A stretch of DNA of 64,000 nt from positions 1 to 64,000 of the forward strand of contig NZ_JAIQDE010000027.1 in NCBI RefSeq assembly GCF_020037015.1. The letters run 5' to 3'. Under the pieces are notes generated by a model. It had not been told where the DNA came from, ran no database searches, and saw only the letters and a list, made by a program, of their open reading frames with translations. Of this stretch, positions 32,575 through 43,512 are shown piece after piece. The DNA comes from Corallococcus sp. AS-1-6 (GTDB lineage: Bacteria; Myxococcota; Myxococcia; Myxococcales; Myxococcaceae). Position 1 is the first letter of the stretch. Every line of letters begins with the position of its first letter. The position numbers were made by a program, and so were the translations under genes.

Positions 32575-35500
32575 ATGGATCAAGGTCGGCGTACCTCGGA
32601 CCGCAAGTCGGTCGGTCTGTTGGTGAAGCTCAAGCATGAGACCGTGGGGAGCTTCACCGAGGAGTTCGCCACCAACATCAGTCCCGGGGGCATGTTCATC
32701 CGCTCGCGCACGCCGCAGCCGGTGGGCACGCCCGTGCGCTTCGAGGTGCAGATCGCCAACGGCGTGCGCGTGCTCCAGGGCACCGCGAGCGTGCGCTGGG
32801 TGCGCGATGTGAACGACCCCGCGGGGCCTCCGGGCATGGGGTTGCAGTTCCAGGAGCTGGATACCGCGAGCCGCGCGCTCGTGGACCTGATGCTCCAGCG
32901 CAAGCCGGGGAGCGGTGCCGTGCCCGCCGCCGCGCCGTTGCCGTCCATTGCTCCGGTCGTGGCGCCGGGCATCGCGCCGTTGGCCGCGCCGGGCATCGCG
33001 CCGTTGACCGCGCCGGGCATCGCGCCGGTGCGCCCGCCCGTGGCCGCGCAGCCGACTGCCGCCGCCCCCCGGCCCGCCGTCGCGCAGCCCGCGCGTCCCG
33101 CGCAGCCGGCCGCGGGAGGTGTCGCGCTCGATTCGCTGTTCGATGATCTGGATGCTCCGGCCAGCCCCGCGCCCGCGGCGGATGAGCCGCTGTCCCTGGG
33201 CGGCGCGGATGAGCCGTTCTCGTTGGGCATGCCGGACGAGGACATGGGGTTGGCGCAGGCGGACTCCGCGAACGACGTGGACATCCCGCTGGATGAGCTC
33301 ATCGCGGGGACGCCTCCGCCCACCGTGCAAGGCGTGCTGTCGGGAGACGACGAGCCACTGCCGGGGCTCGAATTCGAGTTCGAGGCTCCGGCCGTGGATG
33401 CGCCCATCGCGATGGGCGAGCCGCTGGAGGAGGTGCCCATCGAGGTGGGGCTCTCCGTGGAGGACGGCGCGGCTTCGGACGCGGGCGACGCGGGTGGGTT
33501 CGAGCTGGATTTCTCGGATGTCGCGCCCGAGCCGCCGCCTCGCGCCGCGCCAGTGCCTCCGCCGCCCGTGCAGCGCGCGGCCCCGCAGCCTACGCCCGCG
33601 CCGATGCCCGTGGCGCCACCGGTTGCGCCCGCGAAGCCCTCCGGAGGCAGCGCGGAGTTCGACTTCGACCTGTCCTCGCTGGACGACGACGCCCCGTTGG
33701 AGCTGGCGCGCGAGCCCACGTCCTCACCGGGTCGTCAGCGGCCGCTGGGGCGTGAGCCGGCGTCCTCGCCCGGCCGTGCCGCAGCGCCGGGGCTGGGACG
33801 TGAACCTGGATCCGCCGGCCGTGCTCCAGGACTCGGGCGTGAGCCTGGATCCGCCGCCGGCCGTGCCGCTCCGGGACTCGGGCGTGAGCCTGGATCCGCC
33901 GCGGGCCGTGCCGCGCCGGGGCTTGGACTTGAGCCTGGATCCGCTGCCGGTCGTGCCTCGGCGCCGGGCCTTGGACTGGAACCTCGCTCGTCGGGAGGTC
34001 GCCCTGCGGCGCCAGGCCTGGGGCGCGAACCCGGGTCCGCGGCGGGTCGTCCCGCCGCGCCGGGCCTGGGACTTGAACCGCTCTCCTCGGGGGGCCGCAC
34101 CGCTGCTCCCGGACTGGGGCGTGAGCCCGGATCCGCCGCCGGGCGTGCTTCCGTGCCGGGCCTGGGGTTGGAGCCTGGATCCGCGGCGGGACGTGCCGCC
34201 GCGCCCGGCCTGGGCCGCGAGCCTGGATCCATGGCGGGGCGCCCCGTGGCGCGCGCTCCCGGTGAGCTGCCGTTGGAGCCCGGCTCCTTCGCCAACCGTC
34301 CCGCGGCGCCCGGCCGCGCCCCCGACCTCGCCCAGGAGCCGGCGTCGTCCTGGGGCCGCGCTGTCCCGCAGCAGCCCCCCGCGCCGCAGCGCCCGTCCGG
34401 TGGCAGCGCCGAGTTCGACCTGGACCTGTCCATCGACGACGACGGGCCGCTCGAACTGGCGCGCGAGCCCGTGTCCTCCGCGGGCCGTCCCGCCCCCAGG
34501 CCCCCGGCCGCTCCGCCGCAGCCGAGCGTGCTCCCTCCCTCCGTGCGCCAGGCCCCGCCCGCGCCCGCCGCGCCGAGCGCCCCCGCGACGCTCGCGCCCG
34601 CCGCCGCTCCGGTGGCCCCCACGCCCCCAGCCCTGGACGCCAACGGCCAGGTGCGCCCCATCTACCTCACGCCGCCGCAGACGCTCGCCGGCACGGGGCC
34701 CGTGATTGGCATCGACCTGGGCACCACCAACTCCTGCGTGGCGCTCCTGTCCAACGGCCGGCCCGTCGTGCTCCGCTCGCGCGAGGGCTACAACACCATC
34801 CCGTCCGTCATCTCGCTGAGCGCGCAGAACAAGCTGCTCGTCAGCCACCGCGCGAAGAACCAGCTCGTGCTGCGGCCCACGCACACCATCTATGGCGCGA
34901 AGCGCCTGGTGGGCCGTCCCTACGACAGCGCCGTGGTGAAGCAGGTGCGCGAGCGCTTCCACTACGAAATCACCCCCGACGCCGCCGGCCGCGCCGCCGT
35001 GCGCCTGGGCAACGACGTGCTGTCGCTGGAAGAGGTGCAGGGCATCATCCTGCGCGAGTGCAAGGAGATGGCCGAAACCCACCTCAACCAGAAGGTGGAG
35101 CGCGCCGTGGTGACGGTGCCGGCCTACTACTCCGAGCCCCAGCGTGAGGCGGTCCGCAAGGCGGGCGCGATGGCCGGCCTCAAGGTGGAGCGCATCCTCA
35201 ACGAGCCCACGTCCGCGGCGCTCGCGTACGGCCTCAACCGCGAGCTCAACAAGAAGGTGCTCGTCTACGACCTGGGCGGCGGCACCTTCGACGCGACCAT
35301 CCTGCGCATCGAGAAGAACGTCTTCGAGGTGCTGGGCACCGGCGGCGACATCTTCCTGGGCGGTATCGACTTCGACAACCTCATCGTCGACTTCCTCCTG
35401 GAGCGCTTCCAGGAGAAGGAAGGCATCGCGTTCAACGGGGACGGCATCGCCCTGTCGCGCGTGGGCGACGCCGCCGAGCGCGCGAAGATGGCGCTGTCCG

Positions 35501-36330
35501 AGCGCAGCACCTTCGAGGTCCACATCCCCATGTTGATGATGGACGACGCGGGCCGCCCCCGGGACCTGCGCGTGACGATGTCGCGCCAGGACCTGGAGAA
35601 GATCTGCGACCCGCTGCTCAACCGCACCATCGACGTGGTGCGCGACGTGCTCCTGGACTCCAAGCTGAAGGCCTCGGAGGTGGACGACATCATCCTGGTG
35701 GGCGGCATGAGCCGCATGCCGCTGGTGCGCGACAAGCTCAAGGGCCTGTTCGGCAAGAACGCGCAGGCGAGCGTCAACGCGGACGAGGCCGTGGCGCTGG
35801 GCGCGGCGCTGTACTCGGGCTCGGTGGACAAGGTGAGCAGCGTGGTGCTCATCGACGTGCTGCCCATGACCATTGGCGTGGCCATGGCCGGCGGCGGCTT
35901 CAAGCGCGTCATCGAGCGCAACAGCCCGCTGCCCACGCAGCGCTCGTTCGCCATCAGCACGTCGCAGGACAACGAAGAGCGGATGGAGCTGTCCGTCTTC
36001 CAGGGCGAGGACAACCACATCTCCGCCAACGAGTACCTGGGCACCGTGCGCATGGAAGGACTCCCACGCGGCCCCAAGGGCTCCGTGCGCGTGGCGGTGA
36101 CGCTCAAGCTCGACTCCGAATGCGTGCTGCACGTGGAGGCGCGTGAGTATTCGACGCGCAAGGAGGTGAAGGCGACGCTCGCCACGCGCTACTCGCCGGA
36201 GGAGCTCCAGAAGCAGCTCCAGGTGAGCAAGGAGGCGGTGAAGGCCGCCGAGGATCGCCGGGGCGCGGACCTGAAGGATCGCGCGGGCCGCTTCTGGGGG
36301 TTCGTGAAGAAGGCGCTGGGCCGCAAGTAG
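32575..36330 (+). CDS. PilZ-repeat-Hsp70 fusion protein
   Basis: In this 1251-residue protein, residues 1-110 are a PilZ-like domain of the TIGR02266 type (NISPGGMFIRSRTPQPVGTP, MGLQFQELD). Residues ~115-370 are Pro/Ala/Asp-rich, and ~375-590 hold about a dozen repeats of ~16 residues. From ~708 there is a complete Hsp70 nucleotide-binding domain (IGIDLGTTNSCVALL, YDLGGGTFDATIL, VVTVPAYYSEPQREAVRKAG), then a beta substrate-binding domain and a short helical end without the long lid or EEVD. It may couple c-di-GMP or a related cue to chaperone activity. The PilZ domain lacks an obvious RxxxR, so ligand binding is uncertain. Confidence 0.92.
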   Translation: MDQGRRTSDRKSVGLLVKLKHETVGSFTEEFATNISPGGMFIRSRTPQPVGTPVRFEVQIANGVRVLQGTASVRWVRDVNDPAGPPGMGLQFQELDTASRALVDLMLQRKPGSGAVPAAAPLPSIAPVVAPGIAPLAAPGIAPLTAPGIAPVRPPVAAQPTAAAPRPAVAQPARPAQPAAGGVALDSLFDDLDAPASPAPAADEPLSLGGADEPFSLGMPDEDMGLAQADSANDVDIPLDELIAGTPPPTVQGVLSGDDEPLPGLEFEFEAPAVDAPIAMGEPLEEVPIEVGLSVEDGAASDAGDAGGFELDFSDVAPEPPPRAAPVPPPPVQRAAPQPTPAPMPVAPPVAPAKPSGGSAEFDFDLSSLDDDAPLELAREPTSSPGRQRPLGREPASSPGRAAAPGLGREPGSAGRAPGLGREPGSAAGRAAPGLGREPGSAAGRAAPGLGLEPGSAAGRASAPGLGLEPRSSGGRPAAPGLGREPGSAAGRPAAPGLGLEPLSSGGRTAAPGLGREPGSAAGRASVPGLGLEPGSAAGRAAAPGLGREPGSMAGRPVARAPGELPLEPGSFANRPAAPGRAPDLAQEPASSWGRAVPQQPPAPQRPSGGSAEFDLDLSIDDDGPLELAREPVSSAGRPAPRPPAAPPQPSVLPPSVRQAPPAPAAPSAPATLAPAAAPVAPTPPALDANGQVRPIYLTPPQTLAGTGPVIGIDLGTTNSCVALLSNGRPVVLRSREGYNTIPSVISLSAQNKLLVSHRAKNQLVLRPTHTIYGAKRLVGRPYDSAVVKQVRERFHYEITPDAAGRAAVRLGNDVLSLEEVQGIILRECKEMAETHLNQKVERAVVTVPAYYSEPQREAVRKAGAMAGLKVERILNEPTSAALAYGLNRELNKKVLVYDLGGGTFDATILRIEKNVFEVLGTGGDIFLGGIDFDNLIVDFLLERFQEKEGIAFNGDGIALSRVGDAAERAKMALSERSTFEVHIPMLMMDDAGRPRDLRVTMSRQDLEKICDPLLNRTIDVVRDVLLDSKLKASEVDDIILVGGMSRMPLVRDKLKGLFGKNAQASVNADEAVALGAALYSGSVDKVSSVVLIDVLPMTIGVAMAGGGFKRVIERNSPLPTQRSFAISTSQDNEERMELSVFQGEDNHISANEYLGTVRMEGLPRGPKGSVRVAVTLKLDSECVLHVEAREYSTRKEVKATLATRYSPEELQKQLQVSKEAVKAAEDRRGADLKDRAGRFWGFVKKALGRK
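33700..34340 (+). repeat. Tandem coding repeats in the linker of the PilZ-Hsp70 protein
   Basis: Roughly a dozen copies of a 45-48 bp unit encode variants of GRAAAPGLGREPGSAA. The DNA copies share the phrase GGCCGTGCC followed by GGGCTGGGACGTGAGCC. The arrays are imperfect, with Leu/Arg and Ser/Ala substitutions. They would form a flexible, positively charged spacer between the two folded domains. Such arrays change copy number easily, so length variation between strains is expected. Confidence 0.8.
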
Positions 36331-36339
36331 ACTGGCGCG

Positions 36340-37593
36340 ATGACGGCCTCCGCCCCCCGCTACATGGCGCGCTTCCGGTGCATCGCGGAAGCGTGCGAGG
36401 ACACCTGCTGCGCGGGGCTCACCGTGCCCATCAGCGAGTCACGCTGGGGCCTGCTGCGCCAGAAGGTCGCCGGCACACCGGACGCCGCGCGGGTCGCGGA
36501 GTTGATCACGCCGAACCCGGACGGCGCCACGGGCCAGCAGGCGGGCATCCTGGGCAAGCGCGCGGACGGGCACTGCGCCTTCCTGGATGAAGCGAAGCTG
36601 TGCTCGCTCCAGCGCCGCTACGGTGAAGCGGTGCTGCCGGACGGCTGCTCCGTCTTCCCGCGAGTGCTCACGCGCTGGGGCGCGCGGGTGGAGATGGCCG
36701 GGTCGCTCGCGTGTCCGGAGACGGCGCGACTGTGCCTGCTGTCCGAGGACGCGCTGGTGCGCGAGCCCGTGCCCGAGGAGCAGGCCCTGCGTCCCCAGGT
36801 CGCGAGGCAGGTGGCGGCGGGAGACGACGCGTGGACGGCCCACGCGGACACCGTGCGCGAAGCGATGCTGCGGCTCCTGAACCGCCGCGAAGTCCCGTTC
36901 GCCGCGAGGCTGTACGCGCTGGGCCGCATGGCGCTGGACCTGGGCGACTTCTACTTCCCGGGGACGACAGCGTTCGCGTCAACGGAGACAGCGCGGCTCG
37001 CGAGCATCCTGCGCGAGTACGAATCCACGGACACCCTCGCGTCCCTGCACGCGCAGCTCCAAGCACTGGAATTGCCCGGAGGCCCGTGGGCCGGCATCTG
37101 CGGCGCCGTGCTCCGTTCCCGCGAGGCCGCCGTGAGCAGCCCGCGCTTCCTGTCGCTCATGAGCGCCGTGCGCGCATCCTACGGCGGCGCGGACACGCAT
37201 CCCGACCGGGCTTGGGAGCTCCACGCCGCGCGGCGCTCCGCCCTGGCGTCCCTGCACGGCGCGCGCGTGCACCAGTACTTCCTGCACCACGCGCTCAACC
37301 ACGTCCTGCGCCACCCGTTCACCGAGGCCGAGAGCCTCTTGAACGCCGTGTTCCTGCACGTGCTGCGCGCCTCCGTGGTGCGCTGGGTGCTGCTCGGGCA
37401 CCCGGCCGTGGTGGCGCTGCTGGAGGCCCCAGGCACGCCCGTGGCCGCGCTGGACGCCGCCGCCGTGGAGGCGTTCCAGGTCGTCGCCAAGCACGTGGAG
37501 CAGGCGCCCTCGTTCCTGGACTTCGCCAGGGGCCTGGCCGGCGAAGGTCCGGAGACCTTCGCGCGGCTGCTCATCCTGGTGAAGGGCCTGTAG
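36340..37593 (+). CDS. FliB-like (flagellin lysine-N-methylase family) Cys-cluster protein
   Basis: This 417-residue protein opens with RYMARFRCIAEACEDTCCAGLTVPI, the Cys-rich signature of the FliB/YkgJ group. Other Cys residues follow in GHCAFLDEAKLCSL, GCSVFPR and SLACPETARLC, consistent with a metal or Fe-S site. FliB methylates lysines of flagellin in enteric bacteria, but Myxococcaceae glide and lack flagella, so the substrate must differ. It starts 9 nt after the PilZ-Hsp70 stop and may be co-transcribed. It converges with the DsbA-family gene with almost no gap. Confidence 0.85.
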   Translation: MTASAPRYMARFRCIAEACEDTCCAGLTVPISESRWGLLRQKVAGTPDAARVAELITPNPDGATGQQAGILGKRADGHCAFLDEAKLCSLQRRYGEAVLPDGCSVFPRVLTRWGARVEMAGSLACPETARLCLLSEDALVREPVPEEQALRPQVARQVAAGDDAWTAHADTVREAMLRLLNRREVPFAARLYALGRMALDLGDFYFPGTTAFASTETARLASILREYESTDTLASLHAQLQALELPGGPWAGICGAVLRSREAAVSSPRFLSLMSAVRASYGGADTHPDRAWELHAARRSALASLHGARVHQYFLHHALNHVLRHPFTEAESLLNAVFLHVLRASVVRWVLLGHPAVVALLEAPGTPVAALDAAAVEAFQVVAKHVEQAPSFLDFARGLAGEGPETFARLLILVKGL

Positions 37594-37596
37594 CGC

Positions 37597-38217
37597 TCAG
37601 CCCTGCTGCTTCGGCTTCGCGCCCAACTGCTGCATGGCCCGCTGGAACGACGGGTACTCGTGCGCGCCCTGGATGGCCACCTTCTCCCCCAGGATGAAGG
37701 TGGGCACCGCGCGGATGCCCATCTCCTGGGCCTCGCGCACGGACTCCTCCACCACCTGCCGGTAGCGGCCTTCCTCCACCGCGCGCTGGAGCTCGTCCGG
37801 ATCCAACCCGGCCTCCACGCCCGCGGCCCGCAGCGTGTCCCACTGCCAGAGGTCCTGACCCTCACTCCAGTAGCGCCGCAGGATGGCCGCCTGGAAGGGC
37901 TCCAGCCTGCCTTGCGCGCGCGCGTACTCCGCCGCCTCGTGCGCGCGGCGCGTGGACGGGATGATGTCCCGCTGCACCATCGTCAGCCCGGCCTTCGCGG
38001 CGCGGAGCTTCAGCGGGTTGTTGGGGTCCTTCATCCCCTGGCGCACGTACTCGGGCAACGGCAGCCCTTCCGGAGGCGTCTCCGGGCGCAGGAAGTAGGG
38101 GTGCCACTCCACCTGGACGTCGTATTCCTTCTTCAGCTTCTCGACCTCACCGAGGCCGACGTAACACCAGGGTCAAACGAAGTCGGACCAGATGTGGACG
38201 ACGATGGGTGCGCTCAT
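37597..38217 (-). CDS. DsbA/FrnE-family oxidoreductase, probable selenoprotein (UGA as Sec15)
   Basis: From the ATG at 38217 the protein reads MSAPIVVHIWSDFV, then UGA, then PWCYVGLGEVEKL, then an uninterrupted frame to 37597, 206 residues in all. Relatives have DFVCPWCYVG here, so the UGA (38173-38175) replaces the first Cys of the CxxC redox motif and gives UPWC. The C-terminal cis-Pro motif AVPTFILGEKVAIQGA and the helical insertion are normal for the FrnE group. A hairpin that fits bacterial SECIS rules follows the UGA. A start at GTG 38112, the first after the stop, would drop the thioredoxin strand and active site, so it is unlikely. A point mutation making a pseudogene is the alternative. 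Confidence 0.78.
38141..38175 (-). promoter_or_regulatory. Candidate bacterial SECIS element with UGA codon
   Basis: On the minus strand the UGA at 38175-38173 is followed, after 13 nt, by a stem of eight pairs formed by 38159-38152 and 38148-38141 (TCGGCCTC with GAGGTCGA, one G-U pair) and closed by a GGT loop at 38151-38149. The distance from UGA to the apical loop is 21 nt, and a G occupies the first loop positions. Both match the known requirements for SelB recognition. The element lies inside coding sequence, as bacterial SECIS elements do. Confidence 0.68.
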
Positions 38218-38342
38218 GGGCTGAATCTCTAGCACCGCGCGTCAGGGGCTTCCACCTCTTCCACCGGGGCCCGCATCCATCGGTGGACAGTCCGCCCTCC
38301 CGAGGGCACGGTCCGGGTTCCATTCCTCCGGAGGAACCTTCC

Positions 38343-40373
<2,031 letters not shown>

Positions 40374-40387
40374 CGCGCGTCCAGCAA

Positions 40388-40422
40388 GGCATCCCTTGAG
40401 GCGCTGGGCTTCAGGGGATGCC
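40388..40422. terminator. Candidate bidirectional terminator hairpin
   Basis: Inverted repeat GGCATCCC (40388-40395) and GGGATGCC (40415-40422) lies between the convergent S9 peptidase and small lipoprotein genes, overlapping the lipoprotein stop codon. No long T-run is present, as is common in this GC-rich genome. Confidence 0.5.
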
Positions 40423-40689
40423 GAAGCAGTCGTCGATGCAACTGGCGATGACCTCCGCGCACGTGCGGTCGGAGATGCACTGCGAGCACTCCGCGGTGCG
40501 CGCGCGGCGGTCGTCCTGCTCGCTCTCCTTCTCATCCTCCCAGGCGCTGATCTTCTCGGCGCACTTGCCGGTGTCCAGGTCGGACTCGAAACACTCCTTG
40601 CGGCGGTCGCAGATGGCGTCGGCGTTGTTGGAGCAGCCGGTGAGGAGCAGCACGGAGACACAGGAGGCCAGGGCAATCAGTCGTGACAT
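40411..40689 (-). CDS. Small Cys-rich lipoprotein of unknown function
   Basis: This 92-residue protein has a signal peptide and lipobox LTGC. The mature part has eight further Cys residues in CDRRKECFESDLDTGKC and CSQCISDRTCAEVIASCIDDC, a pattern typical of small disulfide-rich myxobacterial lipoproteins, around a charged helix. No family name is known to me. It follows the DUF4142 gene on the same strand with an 80-nt gap, so it may have its own promoter or be the end of that unit. Confidence 0.75.
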   Translation of the reverse strand: MSRLIALASCVSVLLLTGCSNNADAICDRRKECFESDLDTGKCAEKISAWEDEKESEQDDRRARTAECSQCISDRTCAEVIASCIDDCFGIP

Positions 40690-40768
40690 GGCCCGGCACT
40701 ATGCACGCGGAGGGCGCCTCCCGTGAATGCACTTCCGGGGAGGCGTTCCGCGCTTCACACCGGCTGCA

Positions 40769-41467
40769 TTACTTCGTCTTCGTCGCACCGCCCATGGAGC
40801 CGTGGTCCATGGTGCCGCCCTGCATGCCGGCGCCGCCCACGCCCATGGCTTCGTCCAGCTTGCCCAGCGTCTGGTAGGCCATGTCGCGGTGCTTGGGCAG
40901 CTCCTGGCTGAGGTTCGTGAGCAGCGTGGCCAGCTCGCCCGTGGCGCCCATGCCGTGCTGGGCGGCCATCACCTTGCCGATGGCGGCGTCATGGGCGCCG
41001 ACCTGGGCGGACATGTACATCGAGTCGAACGGCGCGCCCTTCAGCGCCTGGAGCTTCTCCATGTCCGCCTTGTCCGCGGCCATGGCCTTCTTCTCCAGGT
41101 CGTTGGCGGGCTTGGGCATCTCCGCCAGCTTCAGGTTCTGTGACTTCGCATAGTCCATGACCTTCTGGTCGGCGGCCGTGTGCGAGTCGACCATCATCTT
41201 GGCGTAGCTCTGCACGTCCGGGTTCTGCGAGTTCTTCTGCGCGAGCTCGGCCTGCTTGATCTCCGACTGGTTGATGTAGTGCAGGCGCTCCAGGAAGGCC
41301 TTCGGATCCGCCGGCACCACGAAGCCCTTGAACTCCACCGTGCCCTTGGGCGCGGCGGCCGTCTTCGCGCCGGGCGCGGGGGTGGGGGACGCGGCGCTCT
41401 GGGCCAGCGAGACGCCGCCGGTGAAGAGGACCGCGGCGAGGGTGACTCCGTGCAGGGTGCGCTTCAT
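40769..41467 (-). CDS. DUF4142 secreted protein
   Basis: This 232-residue protein has a Sec signal peptide (cleavage near SLAQ). The mature helical region matches the ferritin-like DUF4142 family: LERLHYINQSEIKQAELAQKN, YAKMMVDSHTAADQKVMDYA and a second helical pair near residue 170. A His/Met/Gly-rich tail (MQGGTMDHGSMGG) could bind metal such as copper. The ATG at 41467 follows a GGAG at proper spacing. The function of the family is unknown; several members respond to envelope stress. The 278 nt upstream contain nothing I can identify. Confidence 0.85.
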   Translation of the reverse strand: MKRTLHGVTLAAVLFTGGVSLAQSAASPTPAPGAKTAAAPKGTVEFKGFVVPADPKAFLERLHYINQSEIKQAELAQKNSQNPDVQSYAKMMVDSHTAADQKVMDYAKSQNLKLAEMPKPANDLEKKAMAADKADMEKLQALKGAPFDSMYMSAQVGAHDAAIGKVMAAQHGMGATGELATLLTNLSQELPKHRDMAYQTLGKLDEAMGVGGAGMQGGTMDHGSMGGATKTK

Positions 41468-41745
41468 GGGGTGCTGCTCCTTTTCAGGGCCTCGGAAGTG
41501 AGGCGGGGCACGTCGGTGGACCGGACACACCCGGGTCCGCGCGGCGCACGTTGGAGCAGGGCGCGACGCTGGACCCAGTGGGTGGGAAGGGGGACGTGCG
41601 CCAATTCACGTTGCGCCCACGGGCCGGTGCGCCAGTGGACAGCGCCACTGACCCCGGGACTGGGAGCGGACGTTCAGCACCGCACGACTGTCTGGGAGCG
41701 CCATCCCGTCCTCCTCGTCGGCTGGCTGGCCGCCGGGGAGGAGGG

Positions 41746-43512
41746 CTACTTCGCGGGCGCGGGCGCCGGCTTCGGGGCGGCCTTCGGGGCGTCGGGCGTG
41801 CCGGCGGGGACGTTCTTCGTCTCCGACAGCTCGTCCTCGGCGCGCAGGAAGGCCTGGGCGGCGCGGTCCACGTCGTCCGGCTTGAGGCCCGTGAGGTTGG
41901 CGGCGGCCACGCGCGTGCGGGACGCGAGCGCCGTCTCGCCCAGCGCGCCGTGGATGCGCGTGAGGGCCACGTGGATTTCGGGGTCGAACGGGTCGGAGGC
42001 CAGCGCCTCCAGGTACGCCGTCTTCGCCTTCGGGTAGTCCTTGCGGAACAGCAGGATGCGGCCCAGGTGCACGTTGGTGGAGGGCGAGCCCGGGTGCATG
42101 CGCAGCGAGCCGCGCAGCACGGACTCCGCCTCGTCCAACCGGCGCAGCTCCAGCAGCGCGAGCGCGAACTTGTTGGACACCGACTCGTACTTGTCGCCCA
42201 CCAGCTTGTGCGCCCGCGCGTACTCCTCCGCGGCGGCCTTCACGCGGTTGCGCTCGCGCAGCACCTCGCCCAGGTGCGCGAACTTGCGCGCGGGGACCTC
42301 GGTCACCTCGGAGAAGCCGCCGAAGGAGATTTCACGCCCCTTCTTCTCGCTGTCCTTCTGCGCGCCCTTGGCGTCCTCCTTGAGCACCACGCGGTCGTCG
42401 CGCGGCACCAGCTCCTGCGGGAAGGGCTGCTTCTTCACGTAGGACAGCCACGTCTTCTCGAAGAGGGGGAAGGGCATGCCCGTCGCCGCCTCCACCGCCT
42501 TCTTGTCCGGCTGGCCCGCCTTCAGCTCCTGCAAGAGCGTGCGCAGGCCCGCGGTCCCCTGGGTGCCGTGGATGTAGTCGATGGCGTAGAACACCTCCGC
42601 GAACGCGGTGGCCGCGTCCTCCGCCGTGGGCAGCATGGCGATGGAGGGGTGCATCTTCTCGAAGGGGATGAGCTTGTCCTCCTTCACGCGCTTGCCCAGC
42701 AGCGCCTGCGTGGACGGCGTCATGGCCAGGCCGCCCTTGCCGCGCCAGCGCGACTCCAGGAACTTGGCCAGGCCCTCGTGCAGCCAGATGGGCACGGTGT
42801 TGTGGGACATCTGGCTGACCACCAGGTGCACGTACTCGTGCGCCAGCGTGTCCTGCCAGTCGTAGCCCTGCGCCACGGCCTTGGGGCTCGTGACCATCAG
42901 CTTGTTGAACTTGCAGATGGCGATGGTGCCCGTGGTGCGGATCTGCTTCTCCGTCAGCGTGCTGACGCGGGACAGCTCGCGCGCGTTGTTCACCACCTCC
43001 ACGCGCACCTTGCCCGGCGGCGTCCAGCCCAGGTCCTCCGCGAGCGCCCGGTGGATGGCCTCCAGCGTCTCCAGCGCGTAGGGCACCAGCACCTCTTCCT
43101 TGCCCTTCGGGTAGAAGAAGATGAAGTGCTCGGACTCCGCCTTCTGGTGGTCCTTGACGATGGCGCGCGTGTCCTTGGCCAGCCGCAGGTAGCTGCCCGG
43201 CTTGTCCTCGATGTTGGCGCCTTCGAGCAGCGTCACCGCGTCGTCGTACTGGCCCTCCTCGAAGGCCACGCGCCCCTGGAAGTACTTCAGGGGCTCCAGC
43301 TCGGAGGGCACGCGCTTCTCGACCTCGGCCAGCTCGCGGCGGGCGCCGCCCACGTCCCAGTCGTCCAGCGACTGCTCCACCTTGCCCAGCCGCTGCTTCA
43401 CCTCTTCCTTGAGGGCCGCGTCGGGCGGCTGCGCGAAGGCGGTGGAGACGGCGACGAGGAGGGCGCACAGGACGCCCAGTCCGTTGAGGGACGCGTGCAT
43501 GTGGCGGCTCAC
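41746..43512 (-). CDS. Secreted metallopeptidase (peptidase MA-like) with TPR region
   Basis: This 588-residue protein has a Sec signal peptide, then a helical TPR-like segment (residues ~30-110) and a gluzincin zinc protease domain with TLAHEYVHLVVSQMS and the third ligand in LHEGLAKFLE (residues ~225-265). Further TPR repeats lie near 430-530, and the tail is Pro/Ala-rich. It would act in the periplasm or be anchored outside. The ATG at 43512 overlaps the upstream DUF4175 stop by 4 nt, so the two genes are co-translated. Substrate unknown. Confidence 0.88.
   Translation of the reverse strand: MSRHMHASLNGLGVLCALLVAVSTAFAQPPDAALKEEVKQRLGKVEQSLDDWDVGGARRELAEVEKRVPSELEPLKYFQGRVAFEEGQYDDAVTLLEGANIEDKPGSYLRLAKDTRAIVKDHQKAESEHFIFFYPKGKEEVLVPYALETLEAIHRALAEDLGWTPPGKVRVEVVNNARELSRVSTLTEKQIRTTGTIAICKFNKLMVTSPKAVAQGYDWQDTLAHEYVHLVVSQMSHNTVPIWLHEGLAKFLESRWRGKGGLAMTPSTQALLGKRVKEDKLIPFEKMHPSIAMLPTAEDAATAFAEVFYAIDYIHGTQGTAGLRTLLQELKAGQPDKKAVEAATGMPFPLFEKTWLSYVKKQPFPQELVPRDDRVVLKEDAKGAQKDSEKKGREISFGGFSEVTEVPARKFAHLGEVLRERNRVKAAAEEYARAHKLVGDKYESVSNKFALALLELRRLDEAESVLRGSLRMHPGSPSTNVHLGRILLFRKDYPKAKTAYLEALASDPFDPEIHVALTRIHGALGETALASRTRVAAANLTGLKPDDVDRAAQAFLRAEDELSETKNVPAGTPDAPKAAPKPAPAPAK

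Noticed and set aside
33724-36132. Minus-strand open frame of 802 codons opposite the PilZ-Hsp70 gene
   Set aside because: It is an antisense artefact of biased codons; the translated sequence has no domains, whereas the plus strand encodes a complete Hsp70.
37597-38112. Short DsbA-like gene starting at GTG 38112
   Set aside because: This start removes the first beta strand and the CxxC region. The upstream in-frame sequence through the TGA is clearly the missing N-terminus.
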